From: Streptomyces sp. NBC_01268
GTDB taxonomy: Bacteria; Actinomycetota; Actinomycetes; Streptomycetales; Streptomycetaceae
Direction: 5' to 3'
Assembly (NCBI RefSeq): GCF_036240795.1
Contig: NZ_CP108454.1
Location: 7,810,001-7,874,000, forward strand
DNA: 64,000 nucleotides
Of the stretch, positions 25,368 to 33,486 are shown in pieces; the first letter of the stretch is position 1, and each line of letters starts with the position of its first letter. Position numbers and translations under genes: made by a program. Below the pieces are notes generated by a model. The model saw only the letters and a program-made list of their open reading frames with translations. It was not told the origin of the DNA and made no database searches.

Positions 25368-26133
25368 GTGACTGGTGTGATCACGGCGTCACAGCCGTCC
25401 TGGACAGCCCCGTTCACCGGGCTGAGCGCGCGGCAGTTCGGCAAGCTGATCACCCTCCTGCGGCGCGAGGGCGCGGATCCGGTCCGCAAGCCGACCCTGG
25501 AGCCTGCCCCTGGAGGACCGGGTCCTGCTGGTCGCCGCGTACTGGCGCACCGACCTCACCCTGCGCCAGCTCGCCCCGCTGTCCGGGGTGTCGAAGTCGG
25601 CCGCCGACCGCATCATCGGCCACCTCGGGCCGTTGCTCGCGCTGCACCAGCGCCGGCGGTTCCGCAAGGACACCGTCCTGATCGTGGACGGCACCCTGGT
25701 CCCCACCCGCGACCACAGCGTCGCCGAGCAGTCGAAGAACTACCGGTACTCCACCAACCACCACATCGTGATCGACGCGGACACGGCTCGTCGTCGTCGG
25801 CCGGCCGCTGCCGGGCAACCGCAACGACTGCAAGGCGTGGGAGTTGTCCGGCGCGAAGGGCGCCGTGGGCAGGACGACCGTGATCGCGGACGGCGGCTAA
25901 CGGGGCACCGGCCTGGTCATCCCGCACCGCCGCGAACCCGGCCAGGCCGAACTCCTGGCCTGGAAAGAGGAACACAACGCCTCCCACCGCAAGGTCCGCG
26001 CCCGCGTCGAGCACACCTTCCCCCGCATGAAGACCTGGAAGATCCTCCGCGACTGCCGCCTCAAGGCGACGGCGTCCACCACGCCATGCTCGGCATCGCC
26101 CGCCTGCACAGCTTCGCCCTCGCCGGGCGACGG
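25368..26133 (+). pseudogene. IS5-family transposase, multiply broken
   Basis: This is a relative of the intact transposase at 13645-14415. It begins TGVITASQPSWTAPFTGLSA and keeps the helix-turn-helix (LTLRQLAPLSGVSKSAADRI) and first catalytic Asp (TVLIVDGTLVPTRDHS). Frameshifts occur near 25490, near 25790 and near 26065. A TAA replaces a Tyr codon at 25898 in the second catalytic region (VIADGG then stop then RGTGLVIPHRREPG). The C-terminus is recognisable as VHHAMLGIARLHSFALAG. It cannot make a functional enzyme but could be mobilised in trans by the intact copy if its ends are competent. Confidence 0.8.
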
Positions 26134-26163
26134 AGGAAGGCGCAGGTCATCCAGCACGCCGTA

Positions 26164-26183
26164 GATCATTTACGGGACAACGC
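26164..26183 (-). repeat. IS-type terminal repeat, right
   Basis: The bottom strand reads GCGTTGTCCCGTAAATGATC. It pairs with 24724-24743 and resembles the ends of the first IS copy. It interrupts the 5' end of the integrase relic. Confidence 0.6.
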
Positions 26184-26191
26184 TCAGCGCA

Positions 26192-26766
26192 ACCTACTCG
26201 GATCCGCAGGTGCTGCGGCGCGCCTTCCACTCGTGGGCGTTCAACAAGAACGCCTGGGCTGAGGAGCCGTCGGAGGAGTCGCGGCGGGCAGTGGATTGGA
26301 TGAAGCGGAACTCCTGGCCTGTCGGCGATCTTGTGGAAGCCGAGGTCCGTCAATGGCTCCGCCGGCCGCATCGCCGCGTAGTACATGCAGCCGAAGAACG
26401 CCTCCAGATGGCCGGCTGTTCCGGAACCAGGCCGGCAACTACGTGGACCCAGCGGCCTATGGCACGACATGGGCGCGGGCGCGGAAGCATGTGCTGACAC
26501 GCATGGAGCTCAGCTCCGGGCTGGCCCGGAGCCCCTACGATCTCCGGCACGCCCGTATCTCGTTCTGGCTGTACTCCGGTGTGGACCCGGCCGAGTGTGC
26601 TCGCCGCGCGGGTCGGAGCATCGAGGTCCTCTTCCGGCACTACGCCAAGTTCCTGGACGGCATGCGGGAGCAGGCCAACAGCCTCATCGAGCAGTCGATG
26701 GAGGAGTGGGACCGCGTCAGCCAGGGTCAGGTGCCCTGTGCGGTGAGTCCGGAGTCTGGTCCGTGA
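26192..26766 (+). pseudogene. Tyrosine recombinase (integrase) gene with an inverted internal piece
   Basis: Three integrase parts can be read. At 26192-26350 the N-terminal SAM-like region appears: TYSDPQVLRRAFHSWAFNKN, EEPSEESRRAVDWMKRNSWP. At about 26354-26404 a middle piece is present only on the opposite strand: EAFFGCMYYAAMRPAE. From about 26403 the plus strand resumes with RLFRNQAGNYVDPAAYGTTW and the catalytic C-terminus SPYDLRHARISFWLYSGVDP, AGRSIEVLFRHYAKFLDG. The last part keeps the Arg-His pair and Tyr of a tyrosine recombinase, although the usual GHS is AGRS. Most of the catalytic core between these parts is missing. This is the relic of an integrated element, perhaps the one that brought in the island. 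No tRNA or attachment site is visible nearby. Confidence 0.7.
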
Positions 26767-26859
26767 CTGGTCCGGAAGTGCTGGTCAGAAGTGGGATACC
26801 GGTGGGGCGAACTGGGAGTTTGGGTGTAAATGCGACCCCTCCCTGCGCGGGGCGAGTGA

Positions 26860-26900
26860 GAGGCGCCTGACGGGCAAAAGACCAGGTCAGGCGCCTCTTT
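26860..26900. terminator. Hairpin terminator with T tract
   Basis: GAGGCGCCTGAC-type arms (26860-26871 and 26886-26897) form a 12-bp stem followed by TTTT on the plus strand. It lies just past the leftward aldehyde dehydrogenase stop, and also downstream of the integrase relic, so it probably works in both directions. Confidence 0.8.
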
Positions 26901-26908
26901 TCGTGCCG

Positions 26909-28432
26909 CTAGAAGAACCCGAGCTTCTTCGGCGAGTAGCTGACCAGCAGGTTCTTCGTCTGCTGGTAGTGGTCCAGCATCATCTTGTGGGTCTCCCGGC
27001 CCACGCCCGACTGCTTGTAGCCGCCGAAGGCCGCGTGCGCCGGATACGCGTGGTAGCAGTTGGTCCAGACGCGGCCCGCCTGGATGGCGCGGCCCGCGCG
27101 GTAGGCGGTGGTGGTGTCGCGGGTCCAGACGCCGGCACCGAGGCCGTACAGGGTGTCGTTGGCCGTGCGGATGGCGTCGTCGAAGTCGGTGAAGGAGGTG
27201 ACGGCGACGACCGGGCCGAAGATCTCCTCCTGGAAGATCCGCATGTGGTTGTCGCCCTCGAAGATGGTCGGCTGGACGTAGTAGCCGCCCGCCAACTCGC
27301 CGTCGTAGTCGAGGCGCTGACCACCCGTCAGGATCTTGGCGCCCTCCTGCTGGCCGATCTCCAGGTACGAGAGGATCTTCTGGAGCTGGTCGTCGGAGGC
27401 CTGCGCGCCGATCATCGTCGCCGTGTCCAGGGGGTGCCCGGGGAGGATCAGCTCCGTGCGGGCCACCGCCGCTTCCAGGAACTCGCGGTAGTGGCCGCGC
27501 TGGACCAGGGCGCGGGAGGGGCAGGTGCAGACCTCGCCCTGGTTGAGGGCGAACATGGTGAAGCCTTCGAGGGCCTTGTCGCGGAAGTCGTCGTCCGCCG
27601 CCCACACGTCGTCGAAGAAGATGTTCGGCGACTTGCCCCCCAGCTCCAGGCTGACCGGCTTCAGGTTCTCCGCCGCGTACTGCATGATCAGCCGGCCCGT
27701 CGACGTCTCGCCGGTGAAGGCGATCTTCGCGACCCGGGGCGAGGACGCCAGGGGCTTGCCCGCCTCCTCGCCGAAGCCGTTGACGATGTTCAGCACGCCC
27801 GGCGGCAACAGGTCGGCGACCAGGCTCAGCCAGAAGTGGATGGAGACCGGGGTCTGTTCGGCCGGCTTCAGGACGACCGCGTTGCCCGCCGCGAGGGCCG
27901 GGGCCAGCTTCCACACCGCCATCAGGATCGGGAAGTTCCACGGGATGATCTGGGCGACGACCCCCAGCGGCTCGTGGTAGTGGTACGCCACGGTGTCCTC
28001 GTCGAGCTCGCTGAGCGAGCCCTCCTGGGCCCGCAGCGCCCCCGCGAAGTAGCGGAAGTGGTCGATCGCCAGCGGGATGTCCGCCGCCAGCGTCTCGCGC
28101 ACCGGCTTGCCGTTCTCCCAGCTCTCCGCGACGGCCAGCGCCTCCAGGTTCGCCTCCATCCGGTCCGCGATCCGCAGCAGCACCTGGGCGCGCTCCGCCG
28201 GCGCCGTGCGGCCCCAGGCCGGCGCCGCCGCGTGCGCGGCGTCCAGCGCGCGCTCCACGTCCTCGGCCGTTCCGCGGGCCACCTCAGTGAACGCCCGGCC
28301 GTCGACCGGGCTCGGGTTCTCGAAGTACCGGCCGCGCGCCGGGGCGACGTGCTCACCGCCGATCCAGTGGTCGTAGCGGGGCTCGTACGACATGATCGAA
28401 CCCTCGGTGCCGGGGGCCGCGTAACGGGTCAT
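26909..28432 (-). CDS. NAD-dependent aldehyde dehydrogenase (acetaldehyde dehydrogenase type)
   Basis: The 507-residue enzyme oxidises aldehydes to acids with NAD. It shows the cofactor segment [20 protein letters not shown], the general-base Glu in [16 protein letters not shown] and the catalytic Cys in [16 protein letters not shown], plus [13 protein letters not shown] and the C-terminal [20 protein letters not shown]. Length and the [10 protein letters not shown] motif match the class that acts on acetaldehyde and similar short aldehydes. The ATG at 28432 has a strong GAGGAGG site. The GAF-domain regulator gene ends 47 bases upstream in the same direction. This pairing of an ALDH with an AcoR-like regulator is common in actinomycetes and suggests the regulator controls it. 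Confidence 0.92.
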   Translation of the reverse strand: MTRYAAPGTEGSIMSYEPRYDHWIGGEHVAPARGRYFENPSPVDGRAFTEVARGTAEDVERALDAAHAAAPAWGRTAPAERAQVLLRIADRMEANLEALAVAESWENGKPVRETLAADIPLAIDHFRYFAGALRAQEGSLSELDEDTVAYHYHEPLGVVAQIIPWNFPILMAVWKLAPALAAGNAVVLKPAEQTPVSIHFWLSLVADLLPPGVLNIVNGFGEEAGKPLASSPRVAKIAFTGETSTGRLIMQYAAENLKPVSLELGGKSPNIFFDDVWAADDDFRDKALEGFTMFALNQGEVCTCPSRALVQRGHYREFLEAAVARTELILPGHPLDTATMIGAQASDDQLQKILSYLEIGQQEGAKILTGGQRLDYDGELAGGYYVQPTIFEGDNHMRIFQEEIFGPVVAVTSFTDFDDAIRTANDTLYGLGAGVWTRDTTTAYRAGRAIQAGRVWTNCYHAYPAHAAFGGYKQSGVGRETHKMMLDHYQQTKNLLVSYSPKKLGFF

Positions 28433-28479
28433 GGGCAGGACCTCCTCGTACCGCGCCGGCCGTCCCTGGCCGGCTGCGC

Positions 28480-29973
28480 TCAGCGGCGAGTCTGCGCGGA
28501 TCGACGTTGCAACCCCGTTGCGCCCGCCGAGAGTTCGGCGTCCAGCGCGGACAGCCGCGCCCGTACGGCCGGAGCCTGCGCCGCCGGTACGGCGGCGGCC
28601 AGCGCCCGCCACACCACCACGTCGTCCTCTCCCCACGCGCTGTACGCCCAGTCCGCGAGCAGCCCCGGATCCGCCCGGTCCACCAGCGCCGCCCGCAGCC
28701 GGCCGGCCAGCCGCTCCCGGAGGCGTACCACCCCCGGGGCCCGCGATCCCGGCAGCAGCGGCCCCGCGTACTCCCCGAGCGCCGTCGCCACCGCCCCCGA
28801 GGCGAGCCGCCGGTCCACCGTCAGGAAGTCCGCGTCGACCTCCCCGGTCAGCCGGTACGGGCGCGACGCCAGCAGCCCCGCACCGAGCAGCCCCCGCAAC
28901 CGGGACATCTCCGCCCGCAACGTCACCGGGGTCACCGACTCGTCCTCGTAGAGCAGCGTCAGCAGTTCGTCGCCGCCCACCCCCTCCGGCCGGTGGGCCA
29001 GCACCGTCAGGATCTCGCTGTGCCTGCGGGTCAGCCGCAGCCGCCGCCCCGCCACCTGCAAGAGCGCCTCGTCCCTGCCCAGCGCCGCGAGACGCGGCCG
29101 CGCCCGCGCCGGGGCCGGGGCGAGAAGCGCCAGCTGCGACTCCGCCGCCCTCGCCACCGCCTGCACGAACGCCAGGCTGTGCGGATGCGCCAGACCGTCC
29201 CCGCCCGTGATGTCCACCGCGCCCAGCAGCCGCCCGCTGCGCGGGTCGTGCACCGGCGCCGCCGCACACGTCCACGCCTGCGCCGGGCGCTGGAAGTGCT
29301 CCGCGGCGCACACCTGCACCGGCCGGTCCACGGCGAGCGCGGTCCCCGGCGCGTTGGTCCCCGCCGCCGTCTCCGACCAGCGCGCCCCCGGCACGAAGTT
29401 CATCCGGCGCGCACTCCGGAGCGTCTCCGGGTGTCCCTCCACCCACAGCATCCGCCCCGCCGCGTCACAGACCGCGATCAGATGCTCGCCGTCCCGCGCG
29501 TACGCCCCCATCAGCTCCCGGATCACCGGCATCGCCGCCGCCAGCGGATGCTCCTCCCGGTGCCCCGCCAGCTCCTCCTCGTCGAGCTCGACCCGCGCCG
29601 CGCCGTCCGGGCTCACCCGCGCCCGTACCGAGCGCCGCCACGAATCGGCGACCAGCGGCCGCACCGGCGGGAAACCGAGCGGGCCCCCGGCCGTGAACGC
29701 CTCGTGCGCCCGGCGTACGGCAGCGGTGCCTCCCGGGGCCGGACCCGCCGCTCCGGCCGCACCCGCCGCGCCCGTCACCGCACCGCTCAACTCGGCCTCC
29801 CCGGCGAGGCCGTTGGCCTCGTGGACGTCATCGTCATCGCCATCGTCGTGCGCGCGGGAGGCGCCGACAAGCGTCCGCGCGGCCTCGCCTGTGCCTCCTG
29901 TCCGGTACCCGTCACGCGGACCGTCACGTACAGTGGTGCCGGGCCGTGACTGGCGCTTGAGGTGGATCACCAC
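28480..29973 (-). CDS. GAF-domain transcriptional regulator (AcoR-like N-terminus)
   Basis: The 497-residue protein carries a central GAF-type sensor ([60 protein letters not shown]), as in AcoR-type activators of acetoin or aldehyde genes. The following region ([40 protein letters not shown]) resembles a winged-helix DNA-binding domain rather than a sigma-54 AAA domain. It is thus the actinomycete variant without sigma-54 contact. The N-terminal 70 residues are low-complexity and no good ribosome site precedes the GTG at 29973, so the true start may lie further in. It lies just upstream of the aldehyde dehydrogenase gene and probably regulates it in response to a small-molecule substrate. 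Confidence 0.8.
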   Translation of the reverse strand: MVIHLKRQSRPGTTVRDGPRDGYRTGGTGEAARTLVGASRAHDDGDDDDVHEANGLAGEAELSGAVTGAAGAAGAAGPAPGGTAAVRRAHEAFTAGGPLGFPPVRPLVADSWRRSVRARVSPDGAARVELDEEELAGHREEHPLAAAMPVIRELMGAYARDGEHLIAVCDAAGRMLWVEGHPETLRSARRMNFVPGARWSETAAGTNAPGTALAVDRPVQVCAAEHFQRPAQAWTCAAAPVHDPRSGRLLGAVDITGGDGLAHPHSLAFVQAVARAAESQLALLAPAPARARPRLAALGRDEALLQVAGRRLRLTRRHSEILTVLAHRPEGVGGDELLTLLYEDESVTPVTLRAEMSRLRGLLGAGLLASRPYRLTGEVDADFLTVDRRLASGAVATALGEYAGPLLPGSRAPGVVRLRERLAGRLRAALVDRADPGLLADWAYSAWGEDDVVVWRALAAAVPAAQAPAVRARLSALDAELSAGATGLQRRSAQTRR

Positions 29974-30069
29974 CGGGGAGCGGTCCGGCGGACGCGCTCA
30001 CCGGCGCGGCCGTGTCGCGGTCGCGCGCCTGGGCATCCACCGGTCATCGTCGACGCCCAGGAGTGGCCC

Positions 30070-30924
30070 ATGTCCACCAGCACCGCCCGCCTCATGGACG
30101 GCACCGCGCTCGCCCGCCGCACGGTCGAGGAGACCGCCGTCCGCGCCGCCGAGATCACCCGCCGCACCGGCGTCACCCCCTGTCTGGCCACCGTCCTCGT
30201 CGGCGCCGACCCGGCCTCCGTCACGTACGTCAAGATGAAGCAGAACCGGTGCGCGAAGGCCGGAATCCGCTCCAAGCACGTCGAACTGCCCGCCGACACC
30301 ACCACCGAAGAGCTCGTCGCGGCGATCACCGCCCTCTCCGAGGACCCCGAGGTCCACGGCATCCTGCTCCAGCACCCCGTCGGCCCGCACATCGACGAGC
30401 GCGCCGCCTTCGAGGCCATCGCCCCGGAGAAGGACGTCGACGGCGTCACCATGGCCTCCTTCGCCGCCATGGGCTTCGGCCTGCCCGGCTTCGTCTCCTG
30501 CACGCCCGGCGGCATCATGCGCCTGCTCGACGCGTACGACGTCGAGCTCAGCGGCAAGCGGGCCGTGGTCGTCGGCCGCAGCGCCATCCTCGGCAAGCCG
30601 GCCGGTCTGCTGCTCCTCGGCCGCGACGCCACCGTGACCTACTGCCACTCCCGCACCACCGACCTCTCCGCGGCCATCCGAGAGGCCGACATCCTCGTCG
30701 CCGCCGTCGGCAAGCCCCACTTCATCAAGGGCGAGGACATCAAGCCGGGCGCCGTCGTGATCGACGCCGGCTACAACCCGGGCAACGTCGGCGACGTCGA
30801 CTTCGAGAGCGCCGCCGAGCGCGCCTCCCTCATCACCCCCGTGCCCGGCGGTGTCGGCCCGATGACCATCGCCGTCCTGCTCGCCCAGACCGTCGAGGGG
30901 GCAGAGCGCCAGCTCGGGCTCTGA
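30070..30924 (+). CDS. folD: Bifunctional methylenetetrahydrofolate dehydrogenase/cyclohydrolase
   Basis: The 284-residue protein interconverts methylene-, methenyl- and formyl-tetrahydrofolate in the cytoplasm, supplying one-carbon units for purines and formyl-Met. Family motifs are clear: SVTYVKMKQNRCAKAGI with the catalytic Tyr and Lys, GILLQHPVGPHIDER, EKDVDGVT, SCTPGGIMRLL, the NADP-binding VVVGRSAILGKPAGLLLLGR, and TPVPGGVGPMTIAVLL. The ATG at 30070 follows the divergent regulator gene by 96 bases. Size is normal. Confidence 0.95.
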   Translation: MSTSTARLMDGTALARRTVEETAVRAAEITRRTGVTPCLATVLVGADPASVTYVKMKQNRCAKAGIRSKHVELPADTTTEELVAAITALSEDPEVHGILLQHPVGPHIDERAAFEAIAPEKDVDGVTMASFAAMGFGLPGFVSCTPGGIMRLLDAYDVELSGKRAVVVGRSAILGKPAGLLLLGRDATVTYCHSRTTDLSAAIREADILVAAVGKPHFIKGEDIKPGAVVIDAGYNPGNVGDVDFESAAERASLITPVPGGVGPMTIAVLLAQTVEGAERQLGL

Positions 30925-31337
30925 TCCGCACGGTTCGGGGGCTGCGCCGTCGCGGCGGGCCCGTACCGGTGGGCGATCGGGTGCGTGTCCGGGGCCGGCC
31001 CCGGTCCCTGCCCCGCGCCCGTCCGGTGCCGTGCCCGGTGCCGTGTCCGGCGCCTGTCGGGTACCGCGCCCGGCGCCCGTCCGGTGCCGTGTCCGGCGCC
31101 TGTCGGGTACCGCGCCCCGCGCCCGTCCGGTGCCGTTTCCTGGCGCCTGTCCCGGTTTGCGAAGAGGTGTCCGTCGGCGCCGCCCCCGGACCGTCGGTCC
31201 CCGCCGTTCGTTTCGTGTCCCTCGGGCCGTGATCAGGGTCTCGCCCCAGCAGCGGGATTGTCACGGTTCTGTACGAGCGGTGCCCAAGTCGCGGATATCG
31301 CTCGCCACATGGGCGACGCCGGGTGAACCTGTTCCCT
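30925..31337. repeat. Intergenic region with a GC-rich tandem repeat
   Basis: From about 31021 to 31150 a unit of roughly 46 bp (beginning GTCCGGTGCCGTG and containing GGCGCCTGTCGGGTACCGCG) occurs about two and a half times; copies start at 31021, 31079 and 31125. The first interval carries a 12-bp internal duplication. No gene is supported: the open frames through the repeat encode Arg/Pro-rich nonsense. The remaining 180 bp lead to the septum-formation-like gene and hold its promoter, which I cannot place. Confidence 0.6.
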
Positions 31338-32138
31338 ATGCTCCACCCGCCGACGGCATCCCCGTCCCGCGGCGCCCGGGATCCCCGACGGCCGGGCGCC
31401 GGCGCTCTGCTCGTCGCGGCGCTCGCCGCGGTCCTGCTCCTCTCGGTCGCCCTCACCGCGCGCGACGGCCACGACGTCCGCGCGCCGCGTGCCGTCGGCT
31501 CCGCTCGCGCCGGGGCCGGCACGGCGGCTCCGCCGGACGCGGGACCCGCCGGAGGGCGTGCCGACACCCCGTACGACACGCCCGGCCAGCATCCCTCCGC
31601 GCAGGGCGAGAGCCCCTCGCCCCTGCCGACGCGGACGGCCGCGCCGACCCGATCGGCGAAGCCCCGCCAGGCCCGCACCGCCTCCTCGTCACCCACCGGC
31701 TCCGGTTCCGGTGCGGGTTCCGCCCCCACGGCGACCCGCGGGACGACCGCGCCCCCGCGGTCCACCCCGGGCCCCTCGGCGGCGCCCTCCGGCACCCCGT
31801 ACGACCGGCTGCGCGTCGGCGACTGCTTCGACATCGACCGCGACGCGCCCGGCACCGTCGTCCGCCGCACCTGCGGCAGGCCGCACGACGCCCAGGTCGT
31901 CGCCCGGCTGCGGCTCACCGGCCGGTACGCCGACGACGGCGCCGTACGGGACGCCGCCGCCGTCCTGTGCCGGGGGCTGCTCCGCCGCAAGGCCGCGGAC
32001 CAGCCGCTCGGCACCCGCTGGACGACCTTCGTCCAGTACCCGTACCGCACCAGCTACCTGCTCGGCGACGACACCACCGTCTGCAGCCTCGCCGCCCCTT
32101 CCGGCTCGGGCCGGCAGCTGACCGCGCCGCTGCAGTGA
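31338..32138 (+). CDS. Membrane-anchored septum-formation-domain protein
   Basis: The 266-residue protein has one N-terminal membrane helix (GALLVAALAAVLLLSVAL), a long Ala/Pro/Ser/Thr-rich outer linker, and a C-terminal Septum_form-type domain beginning YDRLRVGDCFDIDRDAPGTV and continuing VRRTCGRPHDAQVVARLRLT. Two or three Cys residues in this domain may form disulfides outside the membrane. Such domains occur in many actinobacterial envelope proteins, and the link to septation is by name only. Start choice: ATG at 31338 with GTGAAC about ten bases upstream; the GTG at 31323 is an alternative. Confidence 0.75.
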   Translation: MLHPPTASPSRGARDPRRPGAGALLVAALAAVLLLSVALTARDGHDVRAPRAVGSARAGAGTAAPPDAGPAGGRADTPYDTPGQHPSAQGESPSPLPTRTAAPTRSAKPRQARTASSSPTGSGSGAGSAPTATRGTTAPPRSTPGPSAAPSGTPYDRLRVGDCFDIDRDAPGTVVRRTCGRPHDAQVVARLRLTGRYADDGAVRDAAAVLCRGLLRRKAADQPLGTRWTTFVQYPYRTSYLLGDDTTVCSLAAPSGSGRQLTAPLQ

Positions 32139-32160
32139 CACCGCCCGGCGGAGGCCCCGG

Positions 32161-33486
32161 TCAGGGCGCCGCCACGGCCGCGAGCGCCGCCGCCGGGTCC
32201 TGCTCCGCCGGGCCCGCCGGGGTCCAGCGGCCACGCTCCTTGCGGTACGGCCACCAGCGGCCGTCCACGCCGAGCCGCAGCTGGGCGTCCGCCGCGGCGA
32301 CCGTCCAGCGGGCGGCGCCGACGGGCCGCAGCTCCGGCCGCTCGCCGTCCTCCCAGGCCTCCGCGAGCTGCGCACCCGCCCGCACCAGCACCTCGGGCGC
32401 CGGGACCCGCTCCTCCTCCAGGACCTCCAGCGCCGCCGCGCCGCCGTACCGCCAGGCCCGCACGGCCAGATCGAGCTCGGTCCGCCCGCGCCCGGACCCC
32501 TCGGCGAGTCGCGCCGCGATCCACGGCACGGGATCGCCCGCGGCGAGCCGTACCGCGTCCTGGGACGGCGACAGCGGGGCGTCGTCGAGGGCACCGGCGA
32601 GCATCCGCAGGGCCCGGGCCGCCGCGTCCCCCGCCAGGAACTCCAGTGCCACCGGGTCGATCCCCGGCTCCGGGCCGTTCTCGGTGTCCAGCGACGGCGG
32701 CTCACCCGCCGCCGCGGGCGGGAACGGCAGGTCGGGCAGCGGCGGCAGGATGCCCCCGGCCGCGAACGCCTCCTCCGCCGGCACGGCCGCCGCGTGCGAC
32801 CCGCCGGACCCGCCGACCGACCCCGCCAGCGCCGACACGCCCGAGTCACCGGACCAGCCGGGCGCACCCGGTCCGCCGACCCCCTCAGGGCCCTCCGCCC
32901 CGACGGCCCGCGCCGCGCTGCGCTCCTGCAGCGCGTCGAGCAGCGCCCGCTCCCCGCGCCCCCGCATCAGCAGGAGCACGAACGGATCCTCGTCGAGCAG
33001 CCGCGCCACCTGGTAGCACAGCGCCGCCGTGTGCGGGCAGTGGTCCCACGCATCGCAGCCGCACTCCGGCTCCAAGTCGCCTACTCCCGGCAGCAGTTCG
33101 AGTCCGGCCGCCGCGGCGTCCTCGACCAGGTGCGGGGGCATCTCCCGGTCGAGCAGGGCCGCGATGTGCCCCGCGCTGTCCACCGCCAGGTCGAGCAGCC
33201 GGTCCCACTCCGCCCCGGACAGCTCCTGGAGCAGCACGTCGCTGCGGTACGCCGTGCCGTCGCGGTCCTGCACCACCGCCGTGATCCGGCCCGGCCGCAC
33301 CGACACCGCGCCGACCGCCCCCGCCCGGGCGTGTCGCCGCCCCTGCTTCAGCTGCTGCCCGTCGAGCGCCGTGTCCTCCAGCGCCTGCAGCCACGCCCGG
33401 CCCCACCAGGTCCGGGCGAACGCCGAACCCTGCACCGACGGCAGCGCCGCGAAGGTCCGCTCGTCCTCGGTCCCGTACTCGCTCAT
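32161..33486 (-). CDS. SWIM zinc-finger protein
   Basis: The 441-residue protein contains a SWIM motif (ECGCDAWDHCPH, near residues 140-152), a CxC-x5-CxH zinc site that binds DNA or protein. Preceding it are SVQGSAFARTWWGRAWLQAL and VGAVSVRPGRITAVVQDRDG, typical of SWIM proteins encoded beside SNF2 helicases. A Gly/Ala/Pro-rich linker (about 175-270) separates it from an Ala/Arg-rich C-terminal domain. Its ATG overlaps the helicase stop (ATGA), so the two are co-translated and probably form a complex in DNA remodelling or repair. Confidence 0.88.
   Translation of the reverse strand: MSEYGTEDERTFAALPSVQGSAFARTWWGRAWLQALEDTALDGQQLKQGRRHARAGAVGAVSVRPGRITAVVQDRDGTAYRSDVLLQELSGAEWDRLLDLAVDSAGHIAALLDREMPPHLVEDAAAAGLELLPGVGDLEPECGCDAWDHCPHTAALCYQVARLLDEDPFVLLLMRGRGERALLDALQERSAARAVGAEGPEGVGGPGAPGWSGDSGVSALAGSVGGSGGSHAAAVPAEEAFAAGGILPPLPDLPFPPAAAGEPPSLDTENGPEPGIDPVALEFLAGDAAARALRMLAGALDDAPLSPSQDAVRLAAGDPVPWIAARLAEGSGRGRTELDLAVRAWRYGGAAALEVLEEERVPAPEVLVRAGAQLAEAWEDGERPELRPVGAARWTVAAADAQLRLGVDGRWWPYRKERGRWTPAGPAEQDPAAALAAVAAP

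Larger units (their letters stand above)
24724..26183. mobile_element. Second, decayed IS copy with outer repeats enclosing two small genes
   Basis: A 20-bp repeat at 24724-24743 (GGCTTGTCCCGTAAACGATC) matches the inverted repeat at 26164-26183 at 17 of 20 positions. Between them are two small unknown genes and a broken transposase related to the one at 13645. A weaker repeat-like stretch (CCTGTCCAGGAAGTGATCAG, about 25313) lies 36 bases upstream of the transposase and may be the true inner end. Two readings are possible: one 1.46-kb element with cargo, or a shorter IS (about 25313-26183) beside the end of another copy. Confidence 0.5.

Noticed and set aside
26767..26859. Attachment site for the integrase relic
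   Set aside because: No tRNA 3' end and no obvious direct repeat of this stretch was found elsewhere in the window.
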